A stretch of DNA of 64,000 nt, from the NCBI RefSeq assembly GCF_002214505.1, contig NZ_CP015103.1, positions 1,922,001-1,986,000 of the forward strand, given 5' to 3'. The notes under the pieces are model-generated. The model worked only from the letters and a program-made list of their open reading frames with translations, made no database searches and had not been told where the DNA came from. Below are positions 8,552 to 17,405 of this stretch, piece after piece; the stretch's first letter is position 1, and each line of letters begins with the position of its first letter. This stretch comes from Thermococcus siculi (GTDB lineage Archaea > Methanobacteriota_B > Thermococci > Thermococcales > Thermococcaceae). The translations under genes and the position numbers were made by a program.

Positions 8552-9697
8552 ATGTTCAACGTCGTTATCGTGAGGTACGGTGAGATAGGGACCAAATCAA
8601 GGCAGACGAGGAGATGGTTTGAGAACATCCTCATGAACAACATCAGGGAAGCCCTCGTCAGCGAGGGGATAGACTTCAAGAAGATCGAGGCGAAGCACGG
8701 GAGGGTTCTCGTGAAGACGAACAAGGCGAGGGAAGCTGTTGAAGTCCTCACGAGGGTTTTCGGCATAGTCTCGCTTTCACCGGCGATGGAAGTCGATGCC
8801 GACATGGAGAAGATCAACAAGACCGCCTTGAAGCTCTTCCGAAAGAAGAAGCGTGAACTCGGCCTTGAGAGGCCCCGCTTTAGGGTAACCGCAAGGAGGA
8901 TAACCAAGGAGTTCCCGCTCAAAAGTCCGGAGATCCAGGCGAAGGTCGGGGAGTTCATCCTCGAAAACGAGGAGAGCGAGGTTGATCTCCATGATTATGA
9001 TATTGAGGTGGGCGTTGAGCTGATGGAGGGGAGGGCCTACGTCTACGTCGACAAAATCCGCGCCTGGGGTGGCCTTCCGATAGGAACCCAGGGTAAGGTC
9101 GTTGCCCTTCTCAGCGGGGGCATCGATTCCCCGGTAGCAGCGTTCCTCATGATGAAGCGCGGTGTCGAGGTCATCCCGGTTCACATCTACATGGGCGAGA
9201 AAACGCTTGAGAAGGTCAGGAAGATATGGAACCAGCTCAAGAGGTACGGCTACGGCGGGAAGGGCGAGCTGATAGTGATAAAGCCGAAAGAGCGCGAGAG
9301 GATACTGGAAAAGCTTAGGGAGCTGAAGAAGGAGAAGTACACCTGCGTCTTCTGCAAGTACATGATGGTGAGAAACGCGGACAGGATAGCCCGTGAATTC
9401 GGCGCGAAGGGCATAGTCATGGGTGACTCCCTCGGTCAGGTGGCGAGCCAGACGCTGGAGAACATGTACATAGTCAGCCAGGCGACTGATCTTCCAATAT
9501 ACCGCCCGCTCATAGGCATGGACAAGGAGGAGATTGTAAAGATCGCCAAGGAGATAGGCACGTTTGAGCTGTCGACGCTCCCGGAGGACGAGATACCCTT
9601 CATCCCGAAGCACCCCGTCATAAGAGGCTCCTGGGAGGAGTTCAGGAAGCTCTACAAGGCCGTCTTCGGAGAGGAGCCGAAGAAGAGGGAATGCTGA
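8552..9697 (+). CDS. thiI: tRNA sulfurtransferase ThiI
   Basis: 381-aa ThiI, the enzyme that adenylates and thiolates U8 of tRNA to 4-thiouridine. An N-terminal ferredoxin-like and THUMP region (about 1-165) binds tRNA. The PP-loop pyrophosphatase domain begins with LLSGGIDSPVA (about 187-197). A CVFC motif places cysteines at 265 and 268; the corresponding pair is essential in archaeal (Methanococcus) ThiI and was later linked to an Fe-S cluster. There is no C-terminal rhodanese domain, as usual in archaea, so sulfide or another donor is expected. ATG 8552 follows GGTGATGGT. A shorter relative lies two genes downstream (10301). Confidence 0.93.
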   Translation: MFNVVIVRYGEIGTKSRQTRRWFENILMNNIREALVSEGIDFKKIEAKHGRVLVKTNKAREAVEVLTRVFGIVSLSPAMEVDADMEKINKTALKLFRKKKRELGLERPRFRVTARRITKEFPLKSPEIQAKVGEFILENEESEVDLHDYDIEVGVELMEGRAYVYVDKIRAWGGLPIGTQGKVVALLSGGIDSPVAAFLMMKRGVEVIPVHIYMGEKTLEKVRKIWNQLKRYGYGGKGELIVIKPKERERILEKLRELKKEKYTCVFCKYMMVRNADRIAREFGAKGIVMGDSLGQVASQTLENMYIVSQATDLPIYRPLIGMDKEEIVKIAKEIGTFELSTLPEDEIPFIPKHPVIRGSWEEFRKLYKAVFGEEPKKREC

Positions 9698-9706
9698 GGT
9701 GAGAGG

Positions 9707-10258
9707 GTGAACTTCGAGAAGCTCTCTGCTTACGTGAGTCTCTCCCTTCCATTTGTGTTTGTTGTAGGTCTCGCCATTGCCGTCTCCCAGAACCCCTGGT
9801 TCTCATTCACCAACAACGCCCTCAGCGACATGGGGTCGATAAGGAATCCGGTTAATTACTACTTCAACGGCTTTCTGATGGTATTCGCCATCCTCGGCTT
9901 CATAGCTGCTGTGGGGGCGTTTAAAAAGGGGCTAAGCTATCTAATGCCCCTCGCCATGGTTTTCCTCTTCATGGTCGGTGTTTTTCCGGAGGAGTACGCC
10001 CCCCATGTTCCAGCCGCGGTTCTCTTCTACGTTCTCGCATTCGCGGACATGGCGATAGTCGGAATAAAGCTGGGCCGCTCAGGAACCGGATGGGGCTACG
10101 CCTGGTCGTTCCTTGCCGTCTTCACCTTCGCCCTGATGCTGTACCTCGTAAAGGCGGAGGTTTTCGATGGACTGGCCGTTCCGGAGCTCATTGGGGCGGC
10201 GACGATACTGGCATGGTTCGTCTACGTTGGAATTCTCATGCTCCGTTCCAAACCCTAG
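9707..10258 (+). CDS. DUF998-type membrane protein
   Basis: 183-aa integral membrane protein with about six hydrophobic helices. The segment NNALSDMGSIRNP after the first helix and the later FPEE motif (about 94-97) resemble the DUF998 family, whose function is unknown. It begins with GTG at 9707 preceded by GAGGTGAGA, 9 bp after the thiI stop, so it is in the same transcription unit. No catalytic motif was seen. Confidence 0.75.
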   Translation: MNFEKLSAYVSLSLPFVFVVGLAIAVSQNPWFSFTNNALSDMGSIRNPVNYYFNGFLMVFAILGFIAAVGAFKKGLSYLMPLAMVFLFMVGVFPEEYAPHVPAAVLFYVLAFADMAIVGIKLGRSGTGWGYAWSFLAVFTFALMLYLVKAEVFDGLAVPELIGAATILAWFVYVGILMLRSKP

Positions 10259-10300
10259 GTTGAGGAAAGATTCATATAATCCATCGGTTTTCTCCAAACC

Positions 10301-10891
10301 ATGAAGGCTGTCGCGCTGCTCAGCTCTGGCATAGACTCACCGGTCGCGATATACCTCATGCTCAGGAAGGGGCTGGAGATAACACCGGTTCACTTCAGGC
10401 AGAGTTCTCGGAAAGAGGCCAAGGTTATGGAGCTATGGGAAATCCTCAAGCGCCACGGAAAGCTCAACGAGCCGGTTATAGTCGATGCATACGAAGAACA
10501 GGCCCCGGTCTTTTCAAAGCTCGCCGAGATTGAGAAGGGGAAGTGGACGTGCCTCTTCTGCAAATGGACCATGCTCAGGAAGGCCTGCCGGATCGGGCAT
10601 GAAGTCGGGGCGGAGGCCATAGTAACCGGAGACTCCCTCGGGCAGGTCGCTTCCCAGACCCTCGACAACCTCATGATAATAAGCTCCGCCAGTGACCTGC
10701 CCGTTCTGAGGCCGCTCATAGGGATGGACAAGGAGGAGATAGTTGGAATCGCCAGGGAGATAGGGACGTTCGAGGTGAGCATCGAGCCTGAGGAGCCATG
10801 TCCCTTCGTGCCGAGGCATCCCGTGATAAGGGGTTCCCCCGGTGAGTTCATGAGGCTAAAGGAGAGACTGGCCCGGGAAGGAGTTCTCTGA
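10301..10891 (+). CDS. ThiI-like PP-loop protein without THUMP domain
   Basis: 196-aa protein colinear with the C-terminal catalytic half of ThiI. It has LLSSGIDSPVA (about 6-16), a CLFC pair at C84 and C87 in the position of the ThiI catalytic cysteines, GDSLGQVASQTLDN (110-123) and the C-terminal PRHPVIRGSPGEF. The tRNA-binding THUMP half is entirely absent, and the start is clean: ATG 10301 lies about 30 bp after a TATA-like TTCATATAAT (10270-10279), which suggests leaderless transcription. It probably adenylates and thiolates a different substrate, or works with a separate RNA-binding partner. It arose by duplication of, or fission from, a ThiI-like gene. Confidence 0.85.
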   Translation: MKAVALLSSGIDSPVAIYLMLRKGLEITPVHFRQSSRKEAKVMELWEILKRHGKLNEPVIVDAYEEQAPVFSKLAEIEKGKWTCLFCKWTMLRKACRIGHEVGAEAIVTGDSLGQVASQTLDNLMIISSASDLPVLRPLIGMDKEEIVGIAREIGTFEVSIEPEEPCPFVPRHPVIRGSPGEFMRLKERLAREGVL

Positions 10892-10940
10892 GCGGTGGGT
10901 TTAAATACGTGGAGGTCTTTGAGAGCTATCTGGGGATGAC

Positions 10941-11297
10941 ATGAAGAGACTAACCCTCGCCACTCTCCTCCTTTCTATCAACGGTGTACTGCTCCTCTAC
11001 TACGCCTACGCCTGGGGTTCGATGGTGTACCTCGCCTTCGCGCTCCTCAGCCTCATCCTTGCCTACGGAGTCGGCAGGGAGAACAGGACCGCCATCAAGG
11101 TTGCCCTCATCTACGCGGGAATAGAGTTCTTCTTCGCCCTCCTGTTCTTAATAGCGGGGAACGTCTATTCGGCCGTTGACGCCGCGATAACGTTCTTAAT
11201 CCTCCACGACATAATCGGCTACATCCAGGAGGTCTACCGCGAGGAGAAGGAGGCTGAAGGGGGAGAAAAGCCCGGGGACGGCGAAGATGGGGAGTAA
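10941..11297 (+). CDS. Small membrane protein, unknown
   Basis: 118-aa protein with four closely packed hydrophobic helices (about 5-95) and a charged, Glu/Gly-rich tail (EKEAEGGEKPGDGEDGE). It is probably a plasma-membrane protein with a cytoplasmic tail. No family recognised. It overlaps the downstream MFS gene by 11 bp and is presumably coexpressed with it, so a role in that transport function is possible but unproven. Confidence 0.65.
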   Translation: MKRLTLATLLLSINGVLLLYYAYAWGSMVYLAFALLSLILAYGVGRENRTAIKVALIYAGIEFFFALLFLIAGNVYSAVDAAITFLILHDIIGYIQEVYREEKEAEGGEKPGDGEDGE

Positions 11298-12396
11298 AAG
11301 CCTCTACCTCATTCTTCTCGCGGGCTTCTTCGCAATCCTCGGCTCGACGATGAGCAAGTCCCCGACGCTCCCCCTCTACGCCGAGAGCCTCGGGCTGAGC
11401 AGGGGCGATATAGGACTCGTGGCGGCCGCATCCACCGTGACGGGGATAGTGATGAACTTCTCCTCAGGACTTCTCAGCGACCTCTACGGGAGGAGAAAGC
11501 TTCTGATCGCTGGCGGCTTCGTCTTCCTCAGTGCGCCGCTTCTCTACTTCCTCGCGGACGACGCGCTCACCCTCACCCTCGTCAGGGTTTACTACGGCGT
11601 TGCCACCGCGATATTCGTGCCCGTCTCCTTCGCCCTCGTAAGTGACCTGTATCCCGACAGGAGGGGCACTCTCATGGGCTTCCTAAGCACCTCAACGCTG
11701 GTTGGGAGGGCGCTGGCACCGGTCCTGGCCGGAAGCATAATATACTTCCTCGGATTCCCGGTTGTTTTTGTCCTCTGCTCCATCACGGGTATGGTGGTCT
11801 TCCTTCTCTCCTTCAGGTTTCCAGATACTGGGAGGGAGCTGGAGAAGTTCGAGTTCACATTCAGTAGAGAGTTACTCGTCATCGGCCTGCTCGATGCGTC
11901 CGTCTACATGGCCTATCAGGGAATAGAGACGTTCCTGCCACTCTTCTACTACCTCCAGGACAAGGCGTGGCTCTCCGGTTTGATCCTGACCATTGAAATC
12001 TCAATAATGGCCGTAGTGAAGCCCTACGCGGGCTATCTCAGCGACAGAATTGGGAGGAGGAAGCCGATAATAATCGGAATGACCATGGTTGGCCTGGCGA
12101 TGTTCGCTTTCGCATTCTCCAGTTCGCTCTGGGCAGTTATAGCCGGGGCGGTGGTTTTCTCAGTCGGAGCCTCAGTCAGTGAAGCCTCGACCAAACCGCT
12201 CGCTACTGAGGTATCGAGGCTCCGGGGAACCGCCCTCGGCTTTCTGGAGAGCATAAAGGACATCGGGCAGGCGGCGGGGCCGGTTCTTATAGGCTTCCTC
12301 GGGTTCAAACTTGGCTTCCTCTCGGTGGGAATCTTCGGGCTGGTCGCGCTGGGGATCTTTCTTGCAAGAACCGGAGAACATAACGTCCAAACGTAA
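11287..12396 (+). CDS. Major facilitator superfamily transporter
   Basis: 369-aa MFS permease with about eleven or twelve transmembrane helices in two halves. The diagnostic loop-2 motif is visible as GLLSDLYGRRKLL (about 60-72), and its repeat in the C-terminal half as GYLSDRIGRRKPI. The organisation is typical of drug or metabolite efflux antiporters; the substrate is unknown. The protein is slightly shorter than the usual 400 residues, with very short loops. ATG 11287 lies inside the end of the preceding small membrane-protein gene, indicating translational coupling. Confidence 0.85.
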   Translation: MGSKSLYLILLAGFFAILGSTMSKSPTLPLYAESLGLSRGDIGLVAAASTVTGIVMNFSSGLLSDLYGRRKLLIAGGFVFLSAPLLYFLADDALTLTLVRVYYGVATAIFVPVSFALVSDLYPDRRGTLMGFLSTSTLVGRALAPVLAGSIIYFLGFPVVFVLCSITGMVVFLLSFRFPDTGRELEKFEFTFSRELLVIGLLDASVYMAYQGIETFLPLFYYLQDKAWLSGLILTIEISIMAVVKPYAGYLSDRIGRRKPIIIGMTMVGLAMFAFAFSSSLWAVIAGAVVFSVGASVSEASTKPLATEVSRLRGTALGFLESIKDIGQAAGPVLIGFLGFKLGFLSVGIFGLVALGIFLARTGEHNVQT

Positions 12397-12417
12397 ATTG
12401 AATGAAGAAAAAGGAGA

Positions 12418-13179
12418 TCAGGCGCACCTCTCCCTGTACTCGGTAATGACTTCCTCTTTCTCCTCGACCGGCTCCTTGACGATTATCCTCGCGTCGACGA
12501 CCACGGCTCCTTCGCCCTCGTTGTAGACGAAGACCGGGTTGAGGTCCATCTCCTTGATGTAGTCCCTGAGGTCGTCAACCAGCTCGCTGACCTTGAGGAG
12601 GAGCTGAACGATTGCCTCTATGTCTGCCGGCTCCTCGCCGCGCGCTCCGGCAAGGATCGGGTAGCTCTTTATCTCCTGGATCATCTTCCTGGCATCCCTT
12701 TCGGTTATCGGGATTATTCTGAAGGTGACGTCCTTGAGAACCTCGACGAAGATTCCGCCGAGACCGAACATGAGTGCGTGGCCGAACTGCGGGTCTTCAG
12801 TTACACCGATGATTATCTCCCTGCCGACCTTGAGCATCGGAGCTATGAGGACGCCGAGTATCTCAGCGTCGGGGCGGTATTTGCGCGCGTTCTCGTGGAT
12901 GAGTTCCCACTTCTCCTTAAGCTCCTCTGGGGTCTTTATGTTGAGGAGAACGACCTTGGCGTCGCTCTTGTGGAGAATCTGCGGCGACATGAGCTTCATC
13001 GCAACGGGGTAGCCTATCTCCTCGGCGTATTTCAGGGCTTCATCCAGGGTCTTTGCGAGCTTCTCCTCCGGGACGGGGAGACCGTAGGCCTTGAGAACCT
13101 GCTTGGCCTCGTACTCGACGAGGGAGGTTCTTCCAGAGGCCAAAACCTCCTTAATAACTTTGAGAGCTTCCACCTTCAT
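12418..13179 (-). CDS. acdB: Acyl-CoA synthetase (ADP-forming) beta subunit
   Basis: 253-aa beta subunit of the NDP-forming acyl-CoA synthetase family, an ATP-grasp protein that takes phosphate from the phosphohistidine of the alpha subunit and makes ATP from ADP + Pi while acyl-CoA is hydrolysed. Conserved pieces include LLKAYGLPVPEE-like EAKQVLKAYGLPVPEE, IGYPVAMKLMSP, the GVTEDPQFGHALMFGLGG glycine-rich region and the C-terminal MDLNPVFVY. The acidic tail beyond about 230 is longer than usual. It lies 24 bp downstream of the alpha gene. In Thermococcales beta subunits are shared between several alpha isoforms, so this one may also partner the alpha gene at 43.3-44.7 kb. Confidence 0.92.
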   Translation of the reverse strand: MKVEALKVIKEVLASGRTSLVEYEAKQVLKAYGLPVPEEKLAKTLDEALKYAEEIGYPVAMKLMSPQILHKSDAKVVLLNIKTPEELKEKWELIHENARKYRPDAEILGVLIAPMLKVGREIIIGVTEDPQFGHALMFGLGGIFVEVLKDVTFRIIPITERDARKMIQEIKSYPILAGARGEEPADIEAIVQLLLKVSELVDDLRDYIKEMDLNPVFVYNEGEGAVVVDARIIVKEPVEEKEEVITEYRERCA

Positions 13180-13203
13180 GGTACCACCACCAAAAATTGG
13201 GGG

Positions 13204-14622
13204 TCAGGCCCCCCTCCTGAGGTATTCGGCGTACTTAACGAGACCCGCCATGGCGCGGACACCCCTCTCAGGGGTCGGATAAACGGGAACTCCCTTCTCC
13301 TCAAGGATCCTGGCGTAGTGGTCGGTCTTCTTACCGCCCATGGCGACGGCAACTATCGGCTTGTCGCTCTTCTTCTGGTACTCGGCGAGGATGTCGATTA
13401 TCTTCTCCTCCTCGAGGAGCGGAACCTGGAAGAGGACGATGACCACTATCGCGTCGACGTTCGGGTCGTTGACGAAGCCCTCGATGGCTACCCTGTACCT
13501 CTCGGCATCCGTGTCTCCAACCACATCCGTCGGGTTGCCCGGAACGGCGTGCGGCGGGAAGTTCTCCCTGAGGAACTTTATCGTCTCCTCGCTGAGGTCG
13601 GCCATCTTGAGGCCAAACTTGGCAACGGCGTCGCTGGCCATGACTCCGGCTCCACCGCCGTCGGTGATTATGCCTATCCTGTCGCCCTTCGGGAGCTTGT
13701 CCTTGAGTGCCGCGAAGGCCTTGGCAAGGTCGAACATGTGCTCGAAGTCCTCGGCGCGGATGACGCCGGTCTGCTTGAAGACTGCGTCGTATATCGTGTC
13801 GGCACCCGCGAGAGAACCGGTGTGGGAGGATGCCGCCTTGGCGCCGTACTCGGTCCTTCCGCTCTTCAGCGCGATGACCGGCTTGACCCTGGTTATCCTC
13901 TTGGCCGCCTCTATGAACTTCCTGCCTTCCTTGACGCCCTCGATGTAGAAGGTGACGACGTTTATCTCGTCGTCGTGGATGAAGTAGTCCATGAGGTCGG
14001 CGTCGTCGACGTCTATCTTGTTGCCGTAGCTGACCATCTTTCCGATTCCGATGCCGGCCATGGCCGCCCAGTCGAGCATGGCAGCGGCAAAGGCACCGCT
14101 CTGGCTGACGAAGGCTATCGGGCCGCTCTTGGGCCTGTCCATCTTGCTCTCCGGCAGGAAGACCGTGTCAACGCCCGTGTCCGGGACGTAAACGCCGACA
14201 CAGTTGGGGCCTATGACCCTTATACCGTTCTCCCTGGCTATCTCGAGTATCTCGCGCTCGAGCTTCTTACCTTCCTCACCGAGTTCACCGAAGCCACCGG
14301 TGATGATGATGACGGACTTTATCCCCTTCTCCGCGATGTCCCTCATCGTGGCGGGCACGAAGGGAGCGGGTATCGATATGACCGCCAGATCGGTGTCGTC
14401 CGGAAGCTCCGCAACGCTCTTGTAGACCTTGTAACCCTCTATCTCATCGAGCTTGGGGTTCACTGGGTAGATGTTGCCCTTGAAGATTCCGCGCTCCTTG
14501 TTCATTTTGAAGTTCTCAAAAATGACGTTTCCTACCTTACCCTTCTTGTTGGTTGCACCGATGATAGCGACCGCCTTTGGGTCGAAGAAGGGCCTCATTT
14601 CCTCCACTATCTTTTCCACCAT
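13204..14622 (-). CDS. acdA: Acyl-CoA synthetase (ADP-forming) alpha subunit
   Basis: 472-aa alpha subunit. A CoA-binding Rossmann domain comes first (AVAIIGATNKKGKVG, about 18-31), then succinyl-CoA-ligase-like flavodoxin domains. The phosphorylated His is H267 in SSHTGSLAG. With the beta subunit it converts acyl-CoA + ADP + Pi to acid + ATP + CoA, a main substrate-level phosphorylation step in peptide and sugar fermentation; which acid is preferred is not readable. ATG 14622 was chosen because GGAGGGAT lies immediately upstream; the open frame extends 29 codons further without a site. A TATA-like TTTTATAC occurs at about 14672-14679. This isoform differs clearly from the frameshifted alpha gene at 43258-44651. 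Confidence 0.93.
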   Translation of the reverse strand: MVEKIVEEMRPFFDPKAVAIIGATNKKGKVGNVIFENFKMNKERGIFKGNIYPVNPKLDEIEGYKVYKSVAELPDDTDLAVISIPAPFVPATMRDIAEKGIKSVIIITGGFGELGEEGKKLEREILEIARENGIRVIGPNCVGVYVPDTGVDTVFLPESKMDRPKSGPIAFVSQSGAFAAAMLDWAAMAGIGIGKMVSYGNKIDVDDADLMDYFIHDDEINVVTFYIEGVKEGRKFIEAAKRITRVKPVIALKSGRTEYGAKAASSHTGSLAGADTIYDAVFKQTGVIRAEDFEHMFDLAKAFAALKDKLPKGDRIGIITDGGGAGVMASDAVAKFGLKMADLSEETIKFLRENFPPHAVPGNPTDVVGDTDAERYRVAIEGFVNDPNVDAIVVIVLFQVPLLEEEKIIDILAEYQKKSDKPIVAVAMGGKKTDHYARILEEKGVPVYPTPERGVRAMAGLVKYAEYLRRGA

Positions 14623-14725
14623 TGGTATCCCTCCGTCAGAAACTGCTTCTCGCGGAAAATTCACTTCCGATGTATAAAAGAGTTGCGTTTTGTAAAAACT
14701 GCACTCCAATGAACTGAAACGTCCA

Positions 14726-15493
14726 TTAATGCAGGTTTTTCAAAAATTCGAGGCTTTTCCGGGCGGATTTTAGGCTATCCACTTCGAGGGTCCATGTCAC
14801 GTCGGGCAGTTTTGGAATGACCCTCTCCCAGGGGACCGTCCCCTCACCGAGGGGAAGGTGCTCGTCCCTTTCGCCCGAGTTGTCGTGGAGATGGACGTGG
14901 ACGATCCTGTCGCCGAAGAGCCTCATGAAGCGGTCGAAGTTCCCGGTGGTCGTGTTGAGGTGCCCGACGTCGAAGGTGACGCCGATCTCCACCTCCCCAA
15001 CTACCTCCATCAGCCTGTCGCAGGTCTGGGCGTCCAGAATCGGGAAGCGGGGCATGTTTTCGACGCCGATTTTAACGCCGTACTCCTCGCCCCAGCGGGC
15101 AATCTTCCTGAGGGAGTCGTGGTGGATTTCAAGGTACTTGTCCCTGTTCTTCACGCTGATTGGGGAACAGTGGCCAGGATGCATCGTAACGACGAGCGCC
15201 TCAAGCTCCGCGGCCACTTCTATCGTTTCGTGGATTATCTCCAGCGAGGCATCTCTTATGCGGGTATTGAAGGAAGCGATGTTCAAATCGCTGAACGGGG
15301 CGTGAACGGTGGCTTTCAGATCGTAGGAGTTCAGGACTTCTCTGAAGAAGGCAGCGTTCTCCCGCGTTAGGTAGTGGGGCCACTCACTCAGGATTTCGAT
15401 GAAGTCAAAGCCAAGCCCTTTAGCCGAGCTAACCCAGTCCTCGAAGGCTTCAAGGCTTTTTCCGCCGTAGGCGGTCATTGAGAGGCCAATCAT
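14726..15493 (-). CDS. Xylose isomerase-like TIM-barrel protein
   Basis: 255-aa sugar phosphate isomerase/epimerase (AP endonuclease family 2) TIM barrel. Metal-ligand candidates lie at strand ends: the Glu of FIEILSEWP, H of TMHPGH, E of GVENMPRFP, D and H of FDVGHLN, the H of HVHLHDN, and E of LEVDS. Family members are isomerases, epimerases or AP endonucleases; the substrate cannot be assigned. The start codon directly follows the stop of the MgtE-type transporter gene with no intervening base, so the two are tightly coupled translationally. That coupling has no obvious biochemical reason and is noted as odd. Confidence 0.85.
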   Translation of the reverse strand: MIGLSMTAYGGKSLEAFEDWVSSAKGLGFDFIEILSEWPHYLTRENAAFFREVLNSYDLKATVHAPFSDLNIASFNTRIRDASLEIIHETIEVAAELEALVVTMHPGHCSPISVKNRDKYLEIHHDSLRKIARWGEEYGVKIGVENMPRFPILDAQTCDRLMEVVGEVEIGVTFDVGHLNTTTGNFDRFMRLFGDRIVHVHLHDNSGERDEHLPLGEGTVPWERVIPKLPDVTWTLEVDSLKSARKSLEFLKNLH

Positions 15494-16687
15494 TCAACCA
15501 CCCACCATCAGCTTGGCCATCAGGACGACGTAGAGGGTTCCAAATATGTCGCTGTTGTTCGAGATGAGCGGAATCGCCACGTGGTCAGGGTCGATGTTGT
15601 GCTTGAACATGAAGTAGGAGAGCGCGTAGGCGTAGAGCATTATGAAGAGGGTCATGAAGGGATATGTGAGGACCACGATGTAGGAGGAACGCGGGATCGG
15701 GTTTCCTGTGATGAGGGCCATCAAGGCACCGCCGATGAGCACCTTGGTCAGCCCTATGACGGGCGTCGTCGTGAAGAGGGCTATTATGTCGGTGAAGGCC
15801 TTCGGGCAGAGGAAGCTCTCGATCTCACCGAGGTGGAGCTTGGTCGAGGTCTTAGCGGCTATTATCGAGCCATAGTTCCCGAAGGAGCTGAGGAGTGCAG
15901 GGTAGATGAAGCTGAGTATCAGTGAGGCCTGGATAATCCCGCTGAATCTCGCGAGCAGCGAGCCGGATATCGTCGAGAGGAGCGCGAGGCCAGTTATCGT
16001 TATGAAGACCTGTCTCAGCTCAAGGAACTCGGCCTTCCTGACCCTGCTTATCGCGGCAACAATTAGGAAAAGGGCTATCATGGCGTAGTTGAAGAGCCTA
16101 AAACCCCCGGGGGACTTCTCTATCAAGAGGATGAAGAGAACCAGCGACGGGACAGTGAGGAAGTCGCCCATCGAAGCGACGAGCGGCGCCGCTACGCTGT
16201 CCGGGTCGGTGCCCCTCCTGAAGGCGAATATTGTCACGAAGGAAGTGAAGTAACCGAGGATGAAGGAGACCAGTATCGTCGAGGTGACGACTATAAGCAG
16301 AACGTCAAAGGCATTCTTCTTTATTCCCGTCGCGACACCGATGGCCCAGAGCAGGAATATCGGGATGAGAGAGATGAGCATCCTCAAAACTATCTCCTTG
16401 AGAACCTTCTTGTCGCGCAGGGAAGGCTCAAGGTCACCAAGGTAGAGCATCGTGGAGAAGCGCGAGGCCATCGAACCGAAGACGTTGCCGCGGAGGCCCA
16501 TTATGCCGGGGAGAACCACGAGCAGACCGGGGAACTGCTTCATTATCACATCGAAGTACTTACCCAGGAACGTGCCACCGAATAGCCCGAATATCTGGGA
16601 CGTGAACAGGGATGGCAGCGTAACCCTGTAGGCTTCCCTGACCTTCTCCCCCAGTTCCGCCCTGATTTCTGCGCCGATCACTGCCAT
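15494..16687 (-). CDS. MgtE/SLC41-type divalent cation transporter
   Basis: 397-aa membrane protein containing two MgtE integral-membrane domains in tandem (about 20-200 and 210-397), each with roughly five helices. The repeated signatures are GLRGNVFGSMASRFS...LGDL in the first and SSFGNYGSIIAAKTST..LHLGEI in the second (about 62-83 and 265-290), and DPDSVAAPL / DPDHVAIPL carry the conserved Asp. It should transport Mg2+ or a similar cation. The cytoplasmic N and CBS domains that gate bacterial MgtE are absent. ATG 16687 was preferred to GTG 16690 because GGAG is then properly spaced. It is divergent from two PhoU/TrkA-C proteins that may replace the missing sensor. Confidence 0.87.
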   Translation of the reverse strand: MAVIGAEIRAELGEKVREAYRVTLPSLFTSQIFGLFGGTFLGKYFDVIMKQFPGLLVVLPGIMGLRGNVFGSMASRFSTMLYLGDLEPSLRDKKVLKEIVLRMLISLIPIFLLWAIGVATGIKKNAFDVLLIVVTSTILVSFILGYFTSFVTIFAFRRGTDPDSVAAPLVASMGDFLTVPSLVLFILLIEKSPGGFRLFNYAMIALFLIVAAISRVRKAEFLELRQVFITITGLALLSTISGSLLARFSGIIQASLILSFIYPALLSSFGNYGSIIAAKTSTKLHLGEIESFLCPKAFTDIIALFTTTPVIGLTKVLIGGALMALITGNPIPRSSYIVVLTYPFMTLFIMLYAYALSYFMFKHNIDPDHVAIPLISNNSDIFGTLYVVLMAKLMVGG

Positions 16688-16796
16688 CACTCTCCATTCC
16701 CCTCACCCCCGAAACCTTACCCCTCAGGGGTATTAAACTTTTCGCGGGCGAAAACTAAATAAGATTTGCCGCTTCTCAAAAATCGGTGAGAGCCGG

Positions 16797-17405
16797 GTGG
16801 AAGAGTGGGACGAAATCGAGGTTCCAAAGAACGTCAAGGACATATTCGTTGAAATGAAGAACACCGCGGAACTGATGGTCGACCTCGCCTACTCCTCGAT
16901 TCTGTTCAACGAGGAGGAGATGGCAGAGGAGGTCCTCGAACTCGAGGAGTACCTCGACCTGCTGAACTACCACCTGATGGTTCACGCGGTTCTCGCGGCC
17001 AGAAACCCCAGGGAGGCGGAGCAGATAACGTCGATACTCCACATGGCGCACGCGATAGACGACATGTCAAACGCTGCTGCTGATCTTGCGAAGATGGTGA
17101 TAGAGGGTGTAGAACTCCACCCAGTAATAACTGAGGCCATCCTGAGGAGCGAAGAGATAATAGGGAAAATCTACGTCTCCCCCGAGTCTCTGCTCGTTGG
17201 AAAGACCCTCGAGGAGCTTGACCTCGCAACCAACACCGGCGTGTGGATACTCGCGGTCAGGCGCGGAAAGCGCTGGATCTTCGACCCAGATGGGGACTTC
17301 AAGATATTCCCCGGGGACATACTCATCGGAAGGGGTACCGAGACCTCGATGAACTACCTCAAGGAGATAGCGAGGGGCAACATCAAGGTGATCGGCAATG
17401 AGTGA
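16797..17405 (+). CDS. PhoU/TrkA-C domain protein (1 of 2)
   Basis: 202-aa soluble protein. Residues about 10-110 are helical and PhoU-like (ELMVDLAYSSILFNEEEMAEEV). Residues about 120-195 form an RCK_C/TrkA-C domain (LLVGKTLEELDLATNTGVW, RRGKRWIFDPDGDFKIFPGDILIGRG), which in K+ channels and transporters senses ions or small ligands. No membrane segment, so it should act in the cytoplasm as a regulator. GTG 16797 follows GGTGAG. It overlaps the next, homologous gene by 8 bp and lies divergent to the MgtE-type gene, so gating of that transporter as a heteromer is a reasonable hypothesis. Confidence 0.85.
   Translation: MEEWDEIEVPKNVKDIFVEMKNTAELMVDLAYSSILFNEEEMAEEVLELEEYLDLLNYHLMVHAVLAARNPREAEQITSILHMAHAIDDMSNAAADLAKMVIEGVELHPVITEAILRSEEIIGKIYVSPESLLVGKTLEELDLATNTGVWILAVRRGKRWIFDPDGDFKIFPGDILIGRGTETSMNYLKEIARGNIKVIGNE

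Noticed and set aside
12778-14712. A 644-codon open frame on the plus strand opposite the acyl-CoA synthetase operon
   Set aside because: It mirrors the codon structure of the two real genes on the other strand; its translation has no domain character and no promoter or ribosome binding site.
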